Source: Phycisphaerales bacterium UBA5793
Lineage (GTDB): Bacteria > Planctomycetota > Phycisphaerae > Phycisphaerales > UBA5793
Length of the DNA stretch: 64,000 bases
Assembly: GCA_002418285.1 (NCBI GenBank)
Contig: DIDT01000005.1
Span: 62,001-126,000, forward strand
Direction: 5' to 3'
Part shown: positions 52,274 through 61,679 of the stretch, piece after piece
Position numbering within the stretch: the stretch's first letter is position 1
How the letters are laid out: every line of letters begins with the position of its first letter
Made by a program: the position numbers and the translations under genes
The notes under the pieces: model-generated
The model's database searches: none
What the model saw: the letters and a program-made list of their open reading frames with translations, nothing else
What the model was told of the DNA's origin: nothing

Positions 52274-53806
52274 CTACAACATCCGATCCAGCAACCGGTA
52301 CTGCACGGCCTCGGACACGTGCTGCGATTCAATTCCCTCGCTGGCTTCCAGGTCGGCAATCGTCCGCGCCACCCGGCGCACCTTGTCGTATGCCCTCGCG
52401 CTGAGGCCCAGTTCACTCACCGCCTGGGCCAGTAGCGTCGCACTGAGATCATCAATCACGGCATATTTGTCCAGAGCCTTGCCGCTCAGCGCGCTGTTGA
52501 GCAAACCCGCGCCCTGGCGCTTCGCTTGGCGCTGACGCGCCACCTCCACCCGCTGCCGCAGCACTTCGCTCGATTCACCATCCGGCCTGGCGCGCAACTT
52601 CGCATACGGCAGCGACGGTACCTCCACGTGAATATCAATGCGATCAATAAGCGGCCCGCTCAGGCGCGACAGGTAGCGCTCCATCACGCGCTGCCCCTCG
52701 GCTCCCTTGGGCATGTCGCCGCGCGGCGTTGGATTCAGCGCCGCGACCAGCATGAAATCAGCCGGAAACTGCAGCGACGAATGCGCCCGCGAGATCGTCA
52801 CGACGCGATCTTCCAGCGGCTGCCGCAGCGTCTCGAGCACCATGCGACTGAATTCGGGTAGCTCATCAAGAAACAAGACGCCGCGATGCGCCAGGCTCAC
52901 TTCACCGGGTTTGGGAATCGTGCCACCACCGATGATCGCCGGACCGCTGGCGGTGTGGTGCGGTGTCCGCACCGGCCGCCTGGTGATAATCCCTTCGCCG
53001 CGCCCGACCAGGCCGCACGCCGAGTAGATCCGCGTCACTTCGAGTGCTTCATCAGGCGATAGCGGCGGAATGATCCCCGGCAGCGCCTTGGCCAGCATCG
53101 TCTTGCCGGTCCCCGCCGGCCCGAGCATGAGTAGATTATGTCCACCGGCCGCCGCGATGATGACGGCGCGCTTCGCCGCCTCCTGTCCCTTGATCTCTGC
53201 AAAGTCGACCGACGCCTTGGCGCGCGTGATCATCTCTTCAACATTGACCGGCGGCTCAGGCTCGATCGCCGGGCCGGTTCCGTTGAGTAGTGACACCACG
53301 GCTGCAAGAGTCGCCACACCGAGCACCTGCACACCATCGACCGCCGCGGCCTCGCGCGCGTTAGCCTGCGGCAGGATCACACCCTGCAATCCCTTTCGCT
53401 TGGCGTGCAGAGCCATGCTGATCGCGCCATTGATCGGCCGCACGCGTCCATCCAATGCGAGTTCGCCCGCAAACAGGTACTTGCGGAAGTCAAAACGCAA
53501 TTCGCGCTGCGGCGGGCTGATCGAGCCGTTCGCCATCAACACACCGATCGCAATCGGCAAGTCGTAGATCGGCCCTTCTTTGCGCAGATCGGCCGGCGCG
53601 AGGTTGACCAGCAGCCGCCCGTCAGGAAAGGCGTAGCCGCCATTGACGATCGCACTGCGCACGCGCTCAAGCGACTCCTTGACCGCGGCATCCGGCAGCC
53701 CGACCACGGTCGTCTTGGGCAGACCGCTCTCAGCCAGGTCAACCTCGACCTCGCAGGGATGGTCATCCAAACCGCTGAGCACGAAACTCTGCACACGGGC
53801 CAGCAT
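52274..53806 (-). CDS. YifB/ComM-family Mg-chelatase-like AAA ATPase
   Basis: ATG 53806 gives the family start MLARVQSFVLSGLDDHPCEVEVDL; the frame is open to 53971. Walker A is GPAGTGKTM, Walker B is GVLFLDELPEF, and the sensor/finger block is ERYLSRLSGPLIDRIDIHVEVP. The N-terminal Lon-like domain and C-terminal Mg_chelatase_C (ARAYDKVRRVARTIADLE) complete the 510-residue YifB layout. ComM is a hexameric branch-migration helicase for natural transformation in some bacteria. It converges on the TetR gene with only 12 bases between stops. Confidence 0.93.
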   Translation of the reverse strand: MLARVQSFVLSGLDDHPCEVEVDLAESGLPKTTVVGLPDAAVKESLERVRSAIVNGGYAFPDGRLLVNLAPADLRKEGPIYDLPIAIGVLMANGSISPPQRELRFDFRKYLFAGELALDGRVRPINGAISMALHAKRKGLQGVILPQANAREAAAVDGVQVLGVATLAAVVSLLNGTGPAIEPEPPVNVEEMITRAKASVDFAEIKGQEAAKRAVIIAAAGGHNLLMLGPAGTGKTMLAKALPGIIPPLSPDEALEVTRIYSACGLVGRGEGIITRRPVRTPHHTASGPAIIGGGTIPKPGEVSLAHRGVLFLDELPEFSRMVLETLRQPLEDRVVTISRAHSSLQFPADFMLVAALNPTPRGDMPKGAEGQRVMERYLSRLSGPLIDRIDIHVEVPSLPYAKLRARPDGESSEVLRQRVEVARQRQAKRQGAGLLNSALSGKALDKYAVIDDLSATLLAQAVSELGLSARAYDKVRRVARTIADLEASEGIESQHVSEAVQYRLLDRML

Positions 53807-53946
53807 GGCGGCCAATCCTACCGCCACCGAGGCACCCTGACGAGACCCGAACGGGAAGTGGTTTTTCTGCTGCATCGGCCGTTGGACACTACCGGTAAGT
53901 TTCGGTGTAGGATCGATCGGATGGTTCCACTGGGTCGGGAGCATCA

Positions 53947-54666
53947 ATGACGGCAATCGCCGTTTCCCCATCCGGACGTCGAATAAAGTTCTGCGCGGCA
54001 GTGCTCGTGCTCGGCGTGCTTACCACGATCGCGCTGGCCTGGGCTCTGATCTTCGACGTCCACCGCGCGACCAATCCGATGCGATTCGCGTACACTGAAT
54101 CGAAATCGAACGCGATGAGCATGAACGTCGCTCGCCGTGATTCGCTCGGCGCCTTTTCACTGTCGGCGGCGATCCCAGTCAATGGAGCATTCTCACCGCC
54201 CGCACAGACGTTTGCTCTTGATGCCGTTCTCCCCGGCTGGGCGAAGCCCGAACTGCTCGACTGGCCGCGCGATCCTCCCACGTCCCCGCGCGCCGCCCGC
54301 GCCATTCTCGTCACCGGCTGGCCGTGGCCGTGCATGTGGAGCAGTTACGACCAGCAGCCGAGCAACAACTACTGGTGGTTCAAAGCGCGCAACGGCATCG
54401 TCATCGGACAGCATCCAACAAGCCCGATACCCAATGCCGTGCTTTCCCCCAGTGAGCGGTCGCTGCCGCTGCGCGTCGTGTGGTTCACATTTGCCGGCGA
54501 CACGTGCTTCTGGGCCGCGCTGTGGGGAGCGATACTCTTCACACCGGTCGCCATCCGCCACATCCTGAGACGGCGACGCGGCCAGTGTCTCACCTGCGGC
54601 TACGACCGGCGCGGCCACGCCCCCGATCACCCCTGCCCGGAATGTGGGCAGCCTCATGGCGGCTGA
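53947..54666 (+). CDS. Zinc-ribbon membrane protein (C-terminal ribbon)
   Basis: A membrane helix near residues 15-38 is followed by a long Trp- and Pro-rich extracellular region (about 45-180), a second helix (about 180-200) and basic RHILRRRR. The C-terminus is the zinc ribbon CLTCGYDRRGHAPDHPCPECGQP, inferred to lie in the cytosol because of the basic stop-transfer sequence before it. It is the same ribbon type as in the 13457 and 57785 proteins, but at the opposite end. The role is unknown. Confidence 0.7.
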   Translation: MTAIAVSPSGRRIKFCAAVLVLGVLTTIALAWALIFDVHRATNPMRFAYTESKSNAMSMNVARRDSLGAFSLSAAIPVNGAFSPPAQTFALDAVLPGWAKPELLDWPRDPPTSPRAARAILVTGWPWPCMWSSYDQQPSNNYWWFKARNGIVIGQHPTSPIPNAVLSPSERSLPLRVVWFTFAGDTCFWAALWGAILFTPVAIRHILRRRRGQCLTCGYDRRGHAPDHPCPECGQPHGG

Positions 54667-54735
54667 CTCACCGGCTGAGCCCCGAAAACCCACTAACGCT
54701 CTGGCAGGCGCTGCGGCACTCCACTACATTCGAGA

Positions 54736-55482
54736 ATGAACTCAGTTTCCCTGCACGCTCCCTCCAAAACAACGGACCTGCCGGAGCTCGACACCCTCGA
54801 ACACCTCATCAAAGCCCGTCGCGCCACGCGCCACTTCCGCCCCGATCCGCTCCCTGAAGGCGTGATCGACCGCATTCTCGATGCGGCACGCTGGGCGCCG
54901 TCGGGTTACAACCTCCAACCCGCGCACTTCACCGTCGTCACCGATTCATCGATCAAACCCGCGCTTCACCGCGCCTGCATGAACCAGGCGGCGATCGAAG
55001 AAGCACCCGCCATCATCGTCTTCACCGGCGATCGCCACGTCGCTGCAAACCACTTCGAATCATCGTTGCGAGCTGATCGTCAAGCCGCCTCAATGACTGA
55101 TGAATACGAGAGAGCACTGTACAAATATGTTCCGCTCGCCTTTCAGCGCGGTCCGCTGCAACTCAACTGGCTGTGGAAGGCAACGCTCATTCCCGTGATA
55201 CGCCTGGCCACGCCCGTGCCGCAGATGCCCGCTGTGCACATGCGCGAGTGGCTCACGCGCCAGGTCATGCTCGCCGCCATGAACTTCATGCTCGCCGCCG
55301 AAGCAGCCGGCCTCAACACCTGCCCCATGGAGGGCTTCGACGAACGCCGCGTGCGCCGAGTGCTCAACATTCCGCGATCGCACGTTGTCGTGATGATTTC
55401 GCCGCTGGGTTACACCGCCACGCCCGGACAGACCAAGTCGCGCCTGCCGCTGGACCGACTCGTTCATCACGATCGCTGGTAG
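54736..55482 (+). CDS. Nitroreductase-family oxidoreductase
   Basis: The FMN-binding start RRATRHFRPDPLPEGVID and RWAPSGYNLQPAHF are standard nitroreductase blocks. The C-terminal helices (MLAAMNFMLAAEAAGLNTCPMEGFD) and LGYTATPGQTKSRLPLDRLV also match. It would use NAD(P)H and FMN to reduce quinones, nitro compounds or flavin-dependent targets. There is an insertion of about 45 residues (105-150) between blocks. It lies 69 bases after the zinc-ribbon gene. Confidence 0.88.
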   Translation: MNSVSLHAPSKTTDLPELDTLEHLIKARRATRHFRPDPLPEGVIDRILDAARWAPSGYNLQPAHFTVVTDSSIKPALHRACMNQAAIEEAPAIIVFTGDRHVAANHFESSLRADRQAASMTDEYERALYKYVPLAFQRGPLQLNWLWKATLIPVIRLATPVPQMPAVHMREWLTRQVMLAAMNFMLAAEAAGLNTCPMEGFDERRVRRVLNIPRSHVVVMISPLGYTATPGQTKSRLPLDRLVHHDRW

Positions 55483-55539
55483 CGCATGCGTAGAATCTAC
55501 TGATCGCTCGGCGCTTTCCATTTCAAAAGGAGAAGCAGC

Positions 55540-56016
55540 ATGTTCGATTGCAACGCTTCACGATACGGCTGCGCCACACTGCTCGGCGCTGCACTCCTCA
55601 CTCTCCCCGCCTGTTCCACCAACATCACCGTCGACTCGGCCATCCACCTCTCCGCCGGCGGCAACGCCACCTTGCGCTTCCAGCCCGTCCCGCCGGTTGG
55701 AACAATCAACGTCCGCAACACTGGCCCCGACCGCGCCCGCCTCGAGTTCTTCGGCCCATCGCCCGATCATCCCGCCATGCTCGACCGCATGCTCACCGTC
55801 GAACTCGGCGTCAACGGCTCAAGCCTGCAATCCATCTCCGGCGTGCAGCGCATCGAAGTCACCATGCTCGGCGCCGACCAAACCTCCGTTTTCTACACGA
55901 TCCGCTCACGCGAAGGCGTCGGCTACACGGTCGATGCGGGTCGTGGCACGGTGCTGACCGCCGGCGAGAAACCCGCCGACGCGGCTGAATCGCCAGACGC
56001 CAATTCCGATCGATGA
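55540..56016 (+). CDS. Small lipoprotein, unknown function
   Basis: AAGGAGAAG precedes the ATG. The signal peptide contains LLTLPACST (lipobox). The remaining 130 residues form an IgG-like beta pattern (ITVDSAIHLSAGGNATLRF, GTINVRNTGPDRARLEFF, TSVFYTIRSREGVGYTVDAG) and a disordered acidic tail. I recognise no family. It is co-directional with the nitroreductase gene, 57 bases apart. Confidence 0.65.
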   Translation: MFDCNASRYGCATLLGAALLTLPACSTNITVDSAIHLSAGGNATLRFQPVPPVGTINVRNTGPDRARLEFFGPSPDHPAMLDRMLTVELGVNGSSLQSISGVQRIEVTMLGADQTSVFYTIRSREGVGYTVDAGRGTVLTAGEKPADAAESPDANSDR

Positions 56017-56194
56017 TAACCGGTTCCACACGTGGCGCAATTCCCACAATTCCACACCAATTCTGGAACCAGTGGCTCCATCGCTCCGCACCTTTGGTTA
56101 TGATGCGCACGGGCAGACGAATCAGCGCCTGACCCCCACCTCGGCCTGCTGGAACGCGAATCAGATTCAGCCTTGAACAGCGAAGGAGAGGATC

Positions 56195-57754
56195 ATGGCA
56201 ACGTCATTGCTTCCATTCAATCGATCGCAATCATTCCTGGTTCTGCTGGCCTGCTCTGCGCTGACCACCCCCTCCCTCGCCCAGAACGGCCTGCCGCACA
56301 CCATCGAAGCCCCGCCCGGCAGCGTCGCCTTCGGCGGCGCGGTCATCAGCGGAGGTGATGCCGACCACGACGGCTTCGATGATGTGCTCGTGGCCGACCT
56401 CAAGTACGAGCGCGGCCCCATCGCGCCCGGCCGGTGGATCATGTACTCCGGTCGCACCGGCGCCGAACTCTGGAGCGCCATCGGCGCGCAACCGCTCGCC
56501 TCGTTCCCCATCTACGTCGCCGGCTCGTTCATCGGCGATCTCGACGGCGATCAATGTGACGACATCATCCTCGGCCAGCCCAGCGCCGACGGTGGTCGCG
56601 GCCGCGTGGATGTCTACTCGGGACGGACCGGCGCCGTGCTTCGCTCCTACACCGGTGCATCCGCCGACGACGGGCTCGGCCGCGATGCATTCACCGTCGG
56701 CGACGTGAACGGCGACACGACTCCCGACTTTGCCTTCGTCAGTCGATTCGCCGCGCCGGGCTTCGTCTCCGTGCGATCCGGCCGCAACGGCTCGGAGCTG
56801 TTTCAAATCAACCGCGACTGGCCGCGATGCATCCGACCGCTCGGCGACATCAACCGCGACGACCGCGATGACATCGGCATCGGATCGTGGGAACTCACGC
56901 GCGACGGTATGGGCATCGGAATCTACTCCGGCCGCGACGGTCAGCGCCTCGCCGAAATCGGTCGGCCCGATTTCCAAGATGACATGTTCGGCTGGCAATT
57001 GGCCGGCGGCGTCGACCTCACCGGCGACCAGACGCCCGACATCATCGCATCCGGCCGCGCCGATGGCGCAAGCTATGCCTACCTCATCGATGGCCGCACA
57101 GGCCAGGCGACGCGCCAGTACGAGGTGCCCAACGGACCGCTCTACAACGAACTCTTCGGCGTCAGCGTGCGCCTCGCCGACGTCAACGCAGACGGCCGCG
57201 TCGAAGCCATCTTCGAGAGCTTCCTCGCCATGTACGTCTTCGACGGCCCAACCGGACAGTTGCTCCACTTCTCACAGCCGCACTTCGACCTCGACAACGC
57301 CTGGCAAGGCACCGAAGTCGCGCTGGGCGATGTGAATGGCGACGGAGCCGCCGACTTCATCACCGCCGACCAGACGCCGCCCGGCCGCATCATCGCCCGC
57401 GCCGGCGCGCCAATTCTCCTCCATCCCTTCCGACCCAATTGGCGCATCAACCAAGGTGTCGAGCAATACACCATCAAAGCCTACTCCCGCGTCCCCGACC
57501 GCCGCATCCACTTCCTCGCCTCCCGACGCGGCACGTCGTGCACCTTCGTCCCGCAGATCCAGCACTGCATCGACCTGCGGCAACCGTTCCTGCAGATCGG
57601 CACCGCCATCACCGATGCAGACGGTTTCGCCACGTTGACGATCAACCCCTCGCACGTCAACTCCGGCCCCGTCTGGCTCCAGGCCCTCGAGCCCCGCGAT
57701 CCCGGCCGCGGCGCGATCACCTCCAACGTCCTCGAACTCCAGATCACGGAGTAA
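56195..57754 (+). CDS. Secreted FG-GAP/VCBS-repeat protein
   Basis: The signal peptide ends TPSLAQNG. Seven FG-GAP-like blocks follow, each with a calcium-type loop: DADHDGFDDVLVADL, DLDGDQCDDIILG, DVNGDTTPDFAFV, DINRDDRDDIGIGS, DLTGDQTPDIIASG, DVNADGRVEAIFE and DVNGDGAADFITAD. Together they would make one integrin-alpha-like beta propeller. The last 105 residues are a different domain with a late WLQALEP and TSNVLEL, resembling the tails on the 4958, 7056 and 60254 proteins. The function is probably adhesion or surface binding. Confidence 0.85.
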   Translation: MATSLLPFNRSQSFLVLLACSALTTPSLAQNGLPHTIEAPPGSVAFGGAVISGGDADHDGFDDVLVADLKYERGPIAPGRWIMYSGRTGAELWSAIGAQPLASFPIYVAGSFIGDLDGDQCDDIILGQPSADGGRGRVDVYSGRTGAVLRSYTGASADDGLGRDAFTVGDVNGDTTPDFAFVSRFAAPGFVSVRSGRNGSELFQINRDWPRCIRPLGDINRDDRDDIGIGSWELTRDGMGIGIYSGRDGQRLAEIGRPDFQDDMFGWQLAGGVDLTGDQTPDIIASGRADGASYAYLIDGRTGQATRQYEVPNGPLYNELFGVSVRLADVNADGRVEAIFESFLAMYVFDGPTGQLLHFSQPHFDLDNAWQGTEVALGDVNGDGAADFITADQTPPGRIIARAGAPILLHPFRPNWRINQGVEQYTIKAYSRVPDRRIHFLASRRGTSCTFVPQIQHCIDLRQPFLQIGTAITDADGFATLTINPSHVNSGPVWLQALEPRDPGRGAITSNVLELQITE

Positions 57755-57784
57755 CGCCCGCCACACTCGGTTACACTCTCATTG

Positions 57785-59302
57785 ATGACCGGTACGCTCG
57801 ATTCCGCGTGGAACATCATCGGCTGGTGCCTCGCAGCGCTCACCATCGCTGCGCTGCTCTACTACGTCTTTGGCGACCCCATCCGCCGCCGCTTTCGCAA
57901 GACGCGCCGCTGCCCCAAGTGCTGGTATGACCTGTCACACACGCCGGGCATGACCTGCAGCGAATGCGGTTACACCGCCAGGCGCGAAAAGCAACTCTTC
58001 AAAACTCGACGGCGCAAGCGCTGGATCGTCGTGTTCCTGCTCCTGTGGCTCAGTAGTTACTTCGCCTTCCGCGCGCCGGCGATCTCAAGGCGAGGCGCCA
58101 TTGCCGCGATCCCGACAACCGCACTCGTCTTCCTTTGGACCAACGTGCGGATCGCCCGCGGTCAGACGCTGCAACTCGCCGATTCCAATGGCCGACGATT
58201 CGCCCCGAGCTACCTCGTTGAGGCGCCGCTTGCAGAAGAACTCTTCGCGCGCATGACCGAGCTCTCAGATCTGGACTGGCGCCTGCTCGTCGAAGTCGCG
58301 CTGCGCACCGCGGATCATCGCGATCTGCACACCGATGAATTCGACCTCGCTACACTGCAAAACGCCGTACTCTCCCAGGCGCGCCATCTCGGCCACCTCG
58401 ACGATCCCAACCTGCTCCGTCGCACGCTCACCGCCGGCGCATTTCAGGTCGCCACGCGCCGGCAGTGGCCGCAGGGCGAAAACATCCGCGTCGTCACCTG
58501 GACCGACCTGATGCTCACCTCGATGGACGACCTCTACATCGAACCAATGACCGTATCCGCTGTGCCGCGCACCAAGGGCCTGCTCCCCATCTCCGCTCAA
58601 CAACTCAGAGACTCCACGCGCAACGTACACTACTCCGGTCGCTCAACGCCGCTGTCCACGCGGTCAATCCTGCGGCAATGCCAGGCCTGGGATGATTACA
58701 CCATCGCATTGGGCCGGTCGCAACAAAGTACACCCGTGCTCGAATACACCGTCAGCGCCACCCGACAGCTCAATCCGGCCGAACAGAAGGACGCTGGCAC
58801 CGATGTCGTCAGCGCCCAATTCACCGCGCAAATCAAGACTCGAATCGCCGGCAGCATCGAAGACATCCTCACACCCGTCATCGTCCCCGAGTTCGACGCC
58901 GCGCTCGCGGCTCGACTGACCCCATGCATTCACGACGGTCACATCGACCTGCTCCTCGATCAGGTCAAAGATCTCTTTCCCCCGCTCGACGGCGCCACCT
59001 TCGCCGTCCACATCGAACTGATCCAGCTTGGCGAGGTGGTCGCGGCCGGTGACGCGTGGTGGTGCCTCGAAGATCATTCCGACGCCAAACCACCGGTCTC
59101 ATTCGTCATCCCGGCCAGCACCTACGTCGATCTCCAGCCCCTCGTGCCGCGCATCATCAACCCGCAGGAACGCGGCTACACCCTCCGTCTCACCGCCAGC
59201 CCGAATGTCGCGTTGCGCCGATTCGAATCAAACCGCTACTGGTCCGGTTGCATCGATTTCACCGTGCAGCCTGAGTTCGATCGCCCGCCCGATCCGCCGT
59301 GA
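57785..59302 (+). CDS. Zinc-ribbon membrane protein with large C-terminal domain
   Basis: A TTG precedes ATG 57785, which I take as the start. A helix at about 12-30 is followed by the ribbon CPKCWYDLSHTPGMTCSECGY, two more helices (about 78-100 and 102-118), and a C-terminal region of about 380 residues, mostly soluble, with no known fold (RQLNPAEQKDAGTDVVSAQF; FVIPASTYVDLQPLVPRI). It is the third ribbon variant in the window, here between membrane helices. The topology is uncertain. Confidence 0.65.
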   Translation: MTGTLDSAWNIIGWCLAALTIAALLYYVFGDPIRRRFRKTRRCPKCWYDLSHTPGMTCSECGYTARREKQLFKTRRRKRWIVVFLLLWLSSYFAFRAPAISRRGAIAAIPTTALVFLWTNVRIARGQTLQLADSNGRRFAPSYLVEAPLAEELFARMTELSDLDWRLLVEVALRTADHRDLHTDEFDLATLQNAVLSQARHLGHLDDPNLLRRTLTAGAFQVATRRQWPQGENIRVVTWTDLMLTSMDDLYIEPMTVSAVPRTKGLLPISAQQLRDSTRNVHYSGRSTPLSTRSILRQCQAWDDYTIALGRSQQSTPVLEYTVSATRQLNPAEQKDAGTDVVSAQFTAQIKTRIAGSIEDILTPVIVPEFDAALAARLTPCIHDGHIDLLLDQVKDLFPPLDGATFAVHIELIQLGEVVAAGDAWWCLEDHSDAKPPVSFVIPASTYVDLQPLVPRIINPQERGYTLRLTASPNVALRRFESNRYWSGCIDFTVQPEFDRPPDPP

Positions 59303-59434
59303 GAACAGACCGTGGACCTGCCATAACCACCGGCGCAATCTGGAACATCATTGCCTGGATCCCGGCGTCGCGCATCCAACCACAAAAACGACTCTCCTGC
59401 CCGGCTCCGTGCCTTCGGTGACTTCGTGGTGAGA

Positions 59435-59965
59435 TTACTTCTTCCGTTCCCAAACCAAATGCGACAACTCCGGCACAATCAGATTCTTCATCGCCGTCTC
59501 GATCGCGTTTGTCGAACCCGGCATCGCGAAGATGAACGTATCGCCCACACCGTCCCGACTCGCCAGCCCCGCCACCGCGCGACTCAGCATCGCCGCCGCC
59601 CCGACTTCCTTGTAACTGAGCATGCGAAACAGTTCGCCAAATCCATCAAGCGGATGCGTCAGGCGCGAAGCAACCAAGTCGATCGTCGAATCGCGCTTGG
59701 CAATTCCCGTGCCACCCGTCGTCAGGATCACCTGCACGCCCGTCTCGGCAATCCAGTGATCGAGATGCGATGAAATCTCGTGCGGCTCATCCCGGCAGAT
59801 CGCACGATCCACAACCGTGTGCCCCGCCGCCGTGAGCAATTCGGCAATGAGCGGCCCACCCTTGTCGGTCTCCACCGTACGCGTATCCGAAACCGTCAGC
59901 ACCGCGCACGCCACAGCCTGATCATGCGCCGCCTCCCGATGTTCCTGCGTCGATTGTGACGTCAT
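59435..59965 (-). CDS. moaB: Molybdenum cofactor biosynthesis protein MoaB/Mog type
   Basis: ATG 59965 gives MTSQSTQEHREAAHDQ. The MoCF-binding blocks are AVLTVSDTRTVETDKGGPLI, LTTGGTGIAKRDSTID, GFGELFRMLSYKEVG, IFAMPGSTNAIETAM and NLIVPELSHL. These are the MPT-adenylylation family residues (GGTG and PGS loops). MoaB and MogA cannot be split reliably; the 176-residue length suits MoaB. The open frame above 59965 reads through repeat DNA and is not coding. Confidence 0.9.
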   Translation of the reverse strand: MTSQSTQEHREAAHDQAVACAVLTVSDTRTVETDKGGPLIAELLTAAGHTVVDRAICRDEPHEISSHLDHWIAETGVQVILTTGGTGIAKRDSTIDLVASRLTHPLDGFGELFRMLSYKEVGAAAMLSRAVAGLASRDGVGDTFIFAMPGSTNAIETAMKNLIVPELSHLVWERKK

Positions 59966-60018
59966 GCGACCATCATAGGAATCCCTACGCTCCCGATGAG
60001 GCGCCCCCCGGAGCCACG

Positions 60019-60046
60019 CCCACGATGAGGCTCGGCGAATCGTGGG
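60019..60046. repeat. Inverted repeat, 8-bp arms
   Basis: CCCACGAT and ATCGTGGG flank a 12-base loop in the gap between moaB and the HAF-repeat gene. Confidence 0.6.
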
Positions 60047-60124
60047 ATGCCTGGGTGCCACACCGCATCCCGCCTCGGGTGCTGAGTGCGAGCGAGCAAC
60101 GACGAGCAGACGCCAACTTCGTAG

Positions 60125-60141
60125 GGTCCGCCGTGCGGACC
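60125..60141. repeat. Inverted repeat GGTCCGC-CGT-GCGGACC
   Basis: A perfect 7-bp stem around CGT, preceded by GTA. Similar short GGTCCGC...GCGGACC elements are scattered in many bacterial genomes (recalled, not verified). Confidence 0.6.
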
Positions 60142-60181
60142 ACGCGAGTGCAACCAGCGCCCAATCCACCAGCCGCGCGTC

Positions 60182-60244
60182 TTCCCCCTGGTCCCAAGTG
60201 CCCAGTGCCGAATGCCTGATTCCCACTGCCAAGTCCCTAATGCC
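60182..60244. repeat. Degenerate 7-bp tandem repeat, nine units
   Basis: On the minus strand the stretch divides exactly into heptamers of the form GGCANTN or GGGANNN: GGCATTA, GGGACTT, GGCAGTG, GGAATCA, GGCATTC, GGCACTG, GGCACTT, GGGACCA, GGGGGAA. Confidence 0.7.
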
Positions 60245-60253
60245 TCGAATCTT

Positions 60254-61636
60254 TCACTCAAACCGATGCACCACCAACTGGCTGATCTTGCAGCCGTTCT
60301 GTTGCACGGCCTGGATGAGCACATCGCCGAGGTTGCGGGCGCCTGTTGGCACGAATCGCGTCAACGTCGCGATGCCGTTCTGGTTTGCGACGGCGGAGCC
60401 GATCTGGATCGGGTCGTCGAGTTGGAGCGTCACGCCGTCGGTGTGGTTGCAGCCGGGCACAAGTGTGCCGCCGCCGTGCGTGCTGTAGTAGAAGGTGACG
60501 CGTTCCTCCGGCGTGCAGCCGGTCACGCGCAGTCCGTTGAGGGTCCCGGCCCGGCCGGGCTGCGGGCCCTGTAGTGTGAGCGTGGGATGCACGGGCGTGA
60601 TGAGGTACGCACTCGACCCACCGTTGATTCGATAGCCACGACCCACTATTTCACCGGCATTATTGATGTCGAAAGCCAACTCGATTTTGGACCAGTTCAA
60701 TCGTGGCGGTAGGAGCGAGTCAAGTCGCACCATCGGTCCGTTGCCTTCATAAAGAAACGCGCGACCGTCCAGTGGCAAGTCATCGACAACCAGTCCCCCG
60801 ACGACTTGATCCGAGTCGTTGATTCCGTAAGCAAACGACTCGATGCCGATGTTGTCGTTGTGAATGTTGATGATGCTACGATTGCGCCAGATGACTGCGC
60901 GCGCGGTGGAATCCAGCACCTCACCGTACCCAGCAATAATCTCGGATTCATTGATGTCGTTGGCGAAACTCCGCCGGTTACTGAGCAGACTTCCGAGATT
61001 AGTGAGTTCACCGTTCTCCCAAAGAAACGCACGAACGCCTGAAAACCCACTCCCTGCGACCGCTCCGACGACCTGATCGCGATCATTGATGGCCATCGCG
61101 AAGCCGTCTGCCAGACCAAAGTCACCGAGTGCCTCCATCTGGCCGTCCATCCACCGGAATGGATTCGCTCCACCACCAGAAAGTCCCGCGTCGCCAACAA
61201 CGTGGCCATCGCGGTTGACCCCATATGCTCTCGCAAAAGTCCCGCCGAGTGTGCCAAGGTCGACGGGCGGGCCACCATTGGGCCACAGGACAGCTCGATG
61301 CTCAATGTTCTCGTCGTAGTCGCGACCGACTACGTCCCCACGATCATTGATGTCATACGCAATACGGCGGTCGCCGAAGCCAAGTCCCTCCAAATAACGG
61401 TATTCGCCGTTGTCCCACACGAATGCTTCCAGGTCGCCGGATTGAGCGTCATTGGTGATCCCAACGACCACACCGAGGTTGTTGATCGCGTGCGCTGTGG
61501 CGATCCCGGTGCCGCCGGGGTCGCCCACGTTGATGACTGCATAGCGATATGGATCTTGCGCCAGCGCCGCAACGCCGGCCGCGAGCACAAAGCTCGCGGC
61601 CAGCACATAGTGCAGATCGTAGTGATTTCGGTACAT
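60254..61636 (-). CDS. Secreted HAF-repeat protein with C-terminal beta domain
   Basis: ATG 61636 has TTTGGAGG upstream. The signal peptide ends AALAQDP. HAF blocks such as INNLGVVVGITN, INDRGDVVGRDY, INDRDQVVGAV, INESEIIAGYG, INDSDQVVGGL and INNAGEIVGRGY fill the middle. The C-terminal 108 residues (LTLQGPQPGRAGTLNGL, LVPGC, LIQAVQQNGCKISQLV) match the tail of the HAF protein at 7056. It is likely an exported propeller of unknown ligand. Its start is 43 bases from the stop of the next minus-strand gene. Confidence 0.82.
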   Translation of the reverse strand: MYRNHYDLHYVLAASFVLAAGVAALAQDPYRYAVINVGDPGGTGIATAHAINNLGVVVGITNDAQSGDLEAFVWDNGEYRYLEGLGFGDRRIAYDINDRGDVVGRDYDENIEHRAVLWPNGGPPVDLGTLGGTFARAYGVNRDGHVVGDAGLSGGGANPFRWMDGQMEALGDFGLADGFAMAINDRDQVVGAVAGSGFSGVRAFLWENGELTNLGSLLSNRRSFANDINESEIIAGYGEVLDSTARAVIWRNRSIINIHNDNIGIESFAYGINDSDQVVGGLVVDDLPLDGRAFLYEGNGPMVRLDSLLPPRLNWSKIELAFDINNAGEIVGRGYRINGGSSAYLITPVHPTLTLQGPQPGRAGTLNGLRVTGCTPEERVTFYYSTHGGGTLVPGCNHTDGVTLQLDDPIQIGSAVANQNGIATLTRFVPTGARNLGDVLIQAVQQNGCKISQLVVHRFE

Positions 61637-61679
61637 TCTTACCTCCAAATCGGAGCCGTTTGTGTTTGTGCATCTGGGA

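Noticed and set aside
59966..60232. N-terminal extension of MoaB to 60232
   Set aside because: The extra 89 codons read through the heptad repeats and inverted repeats and match nothing in the family.
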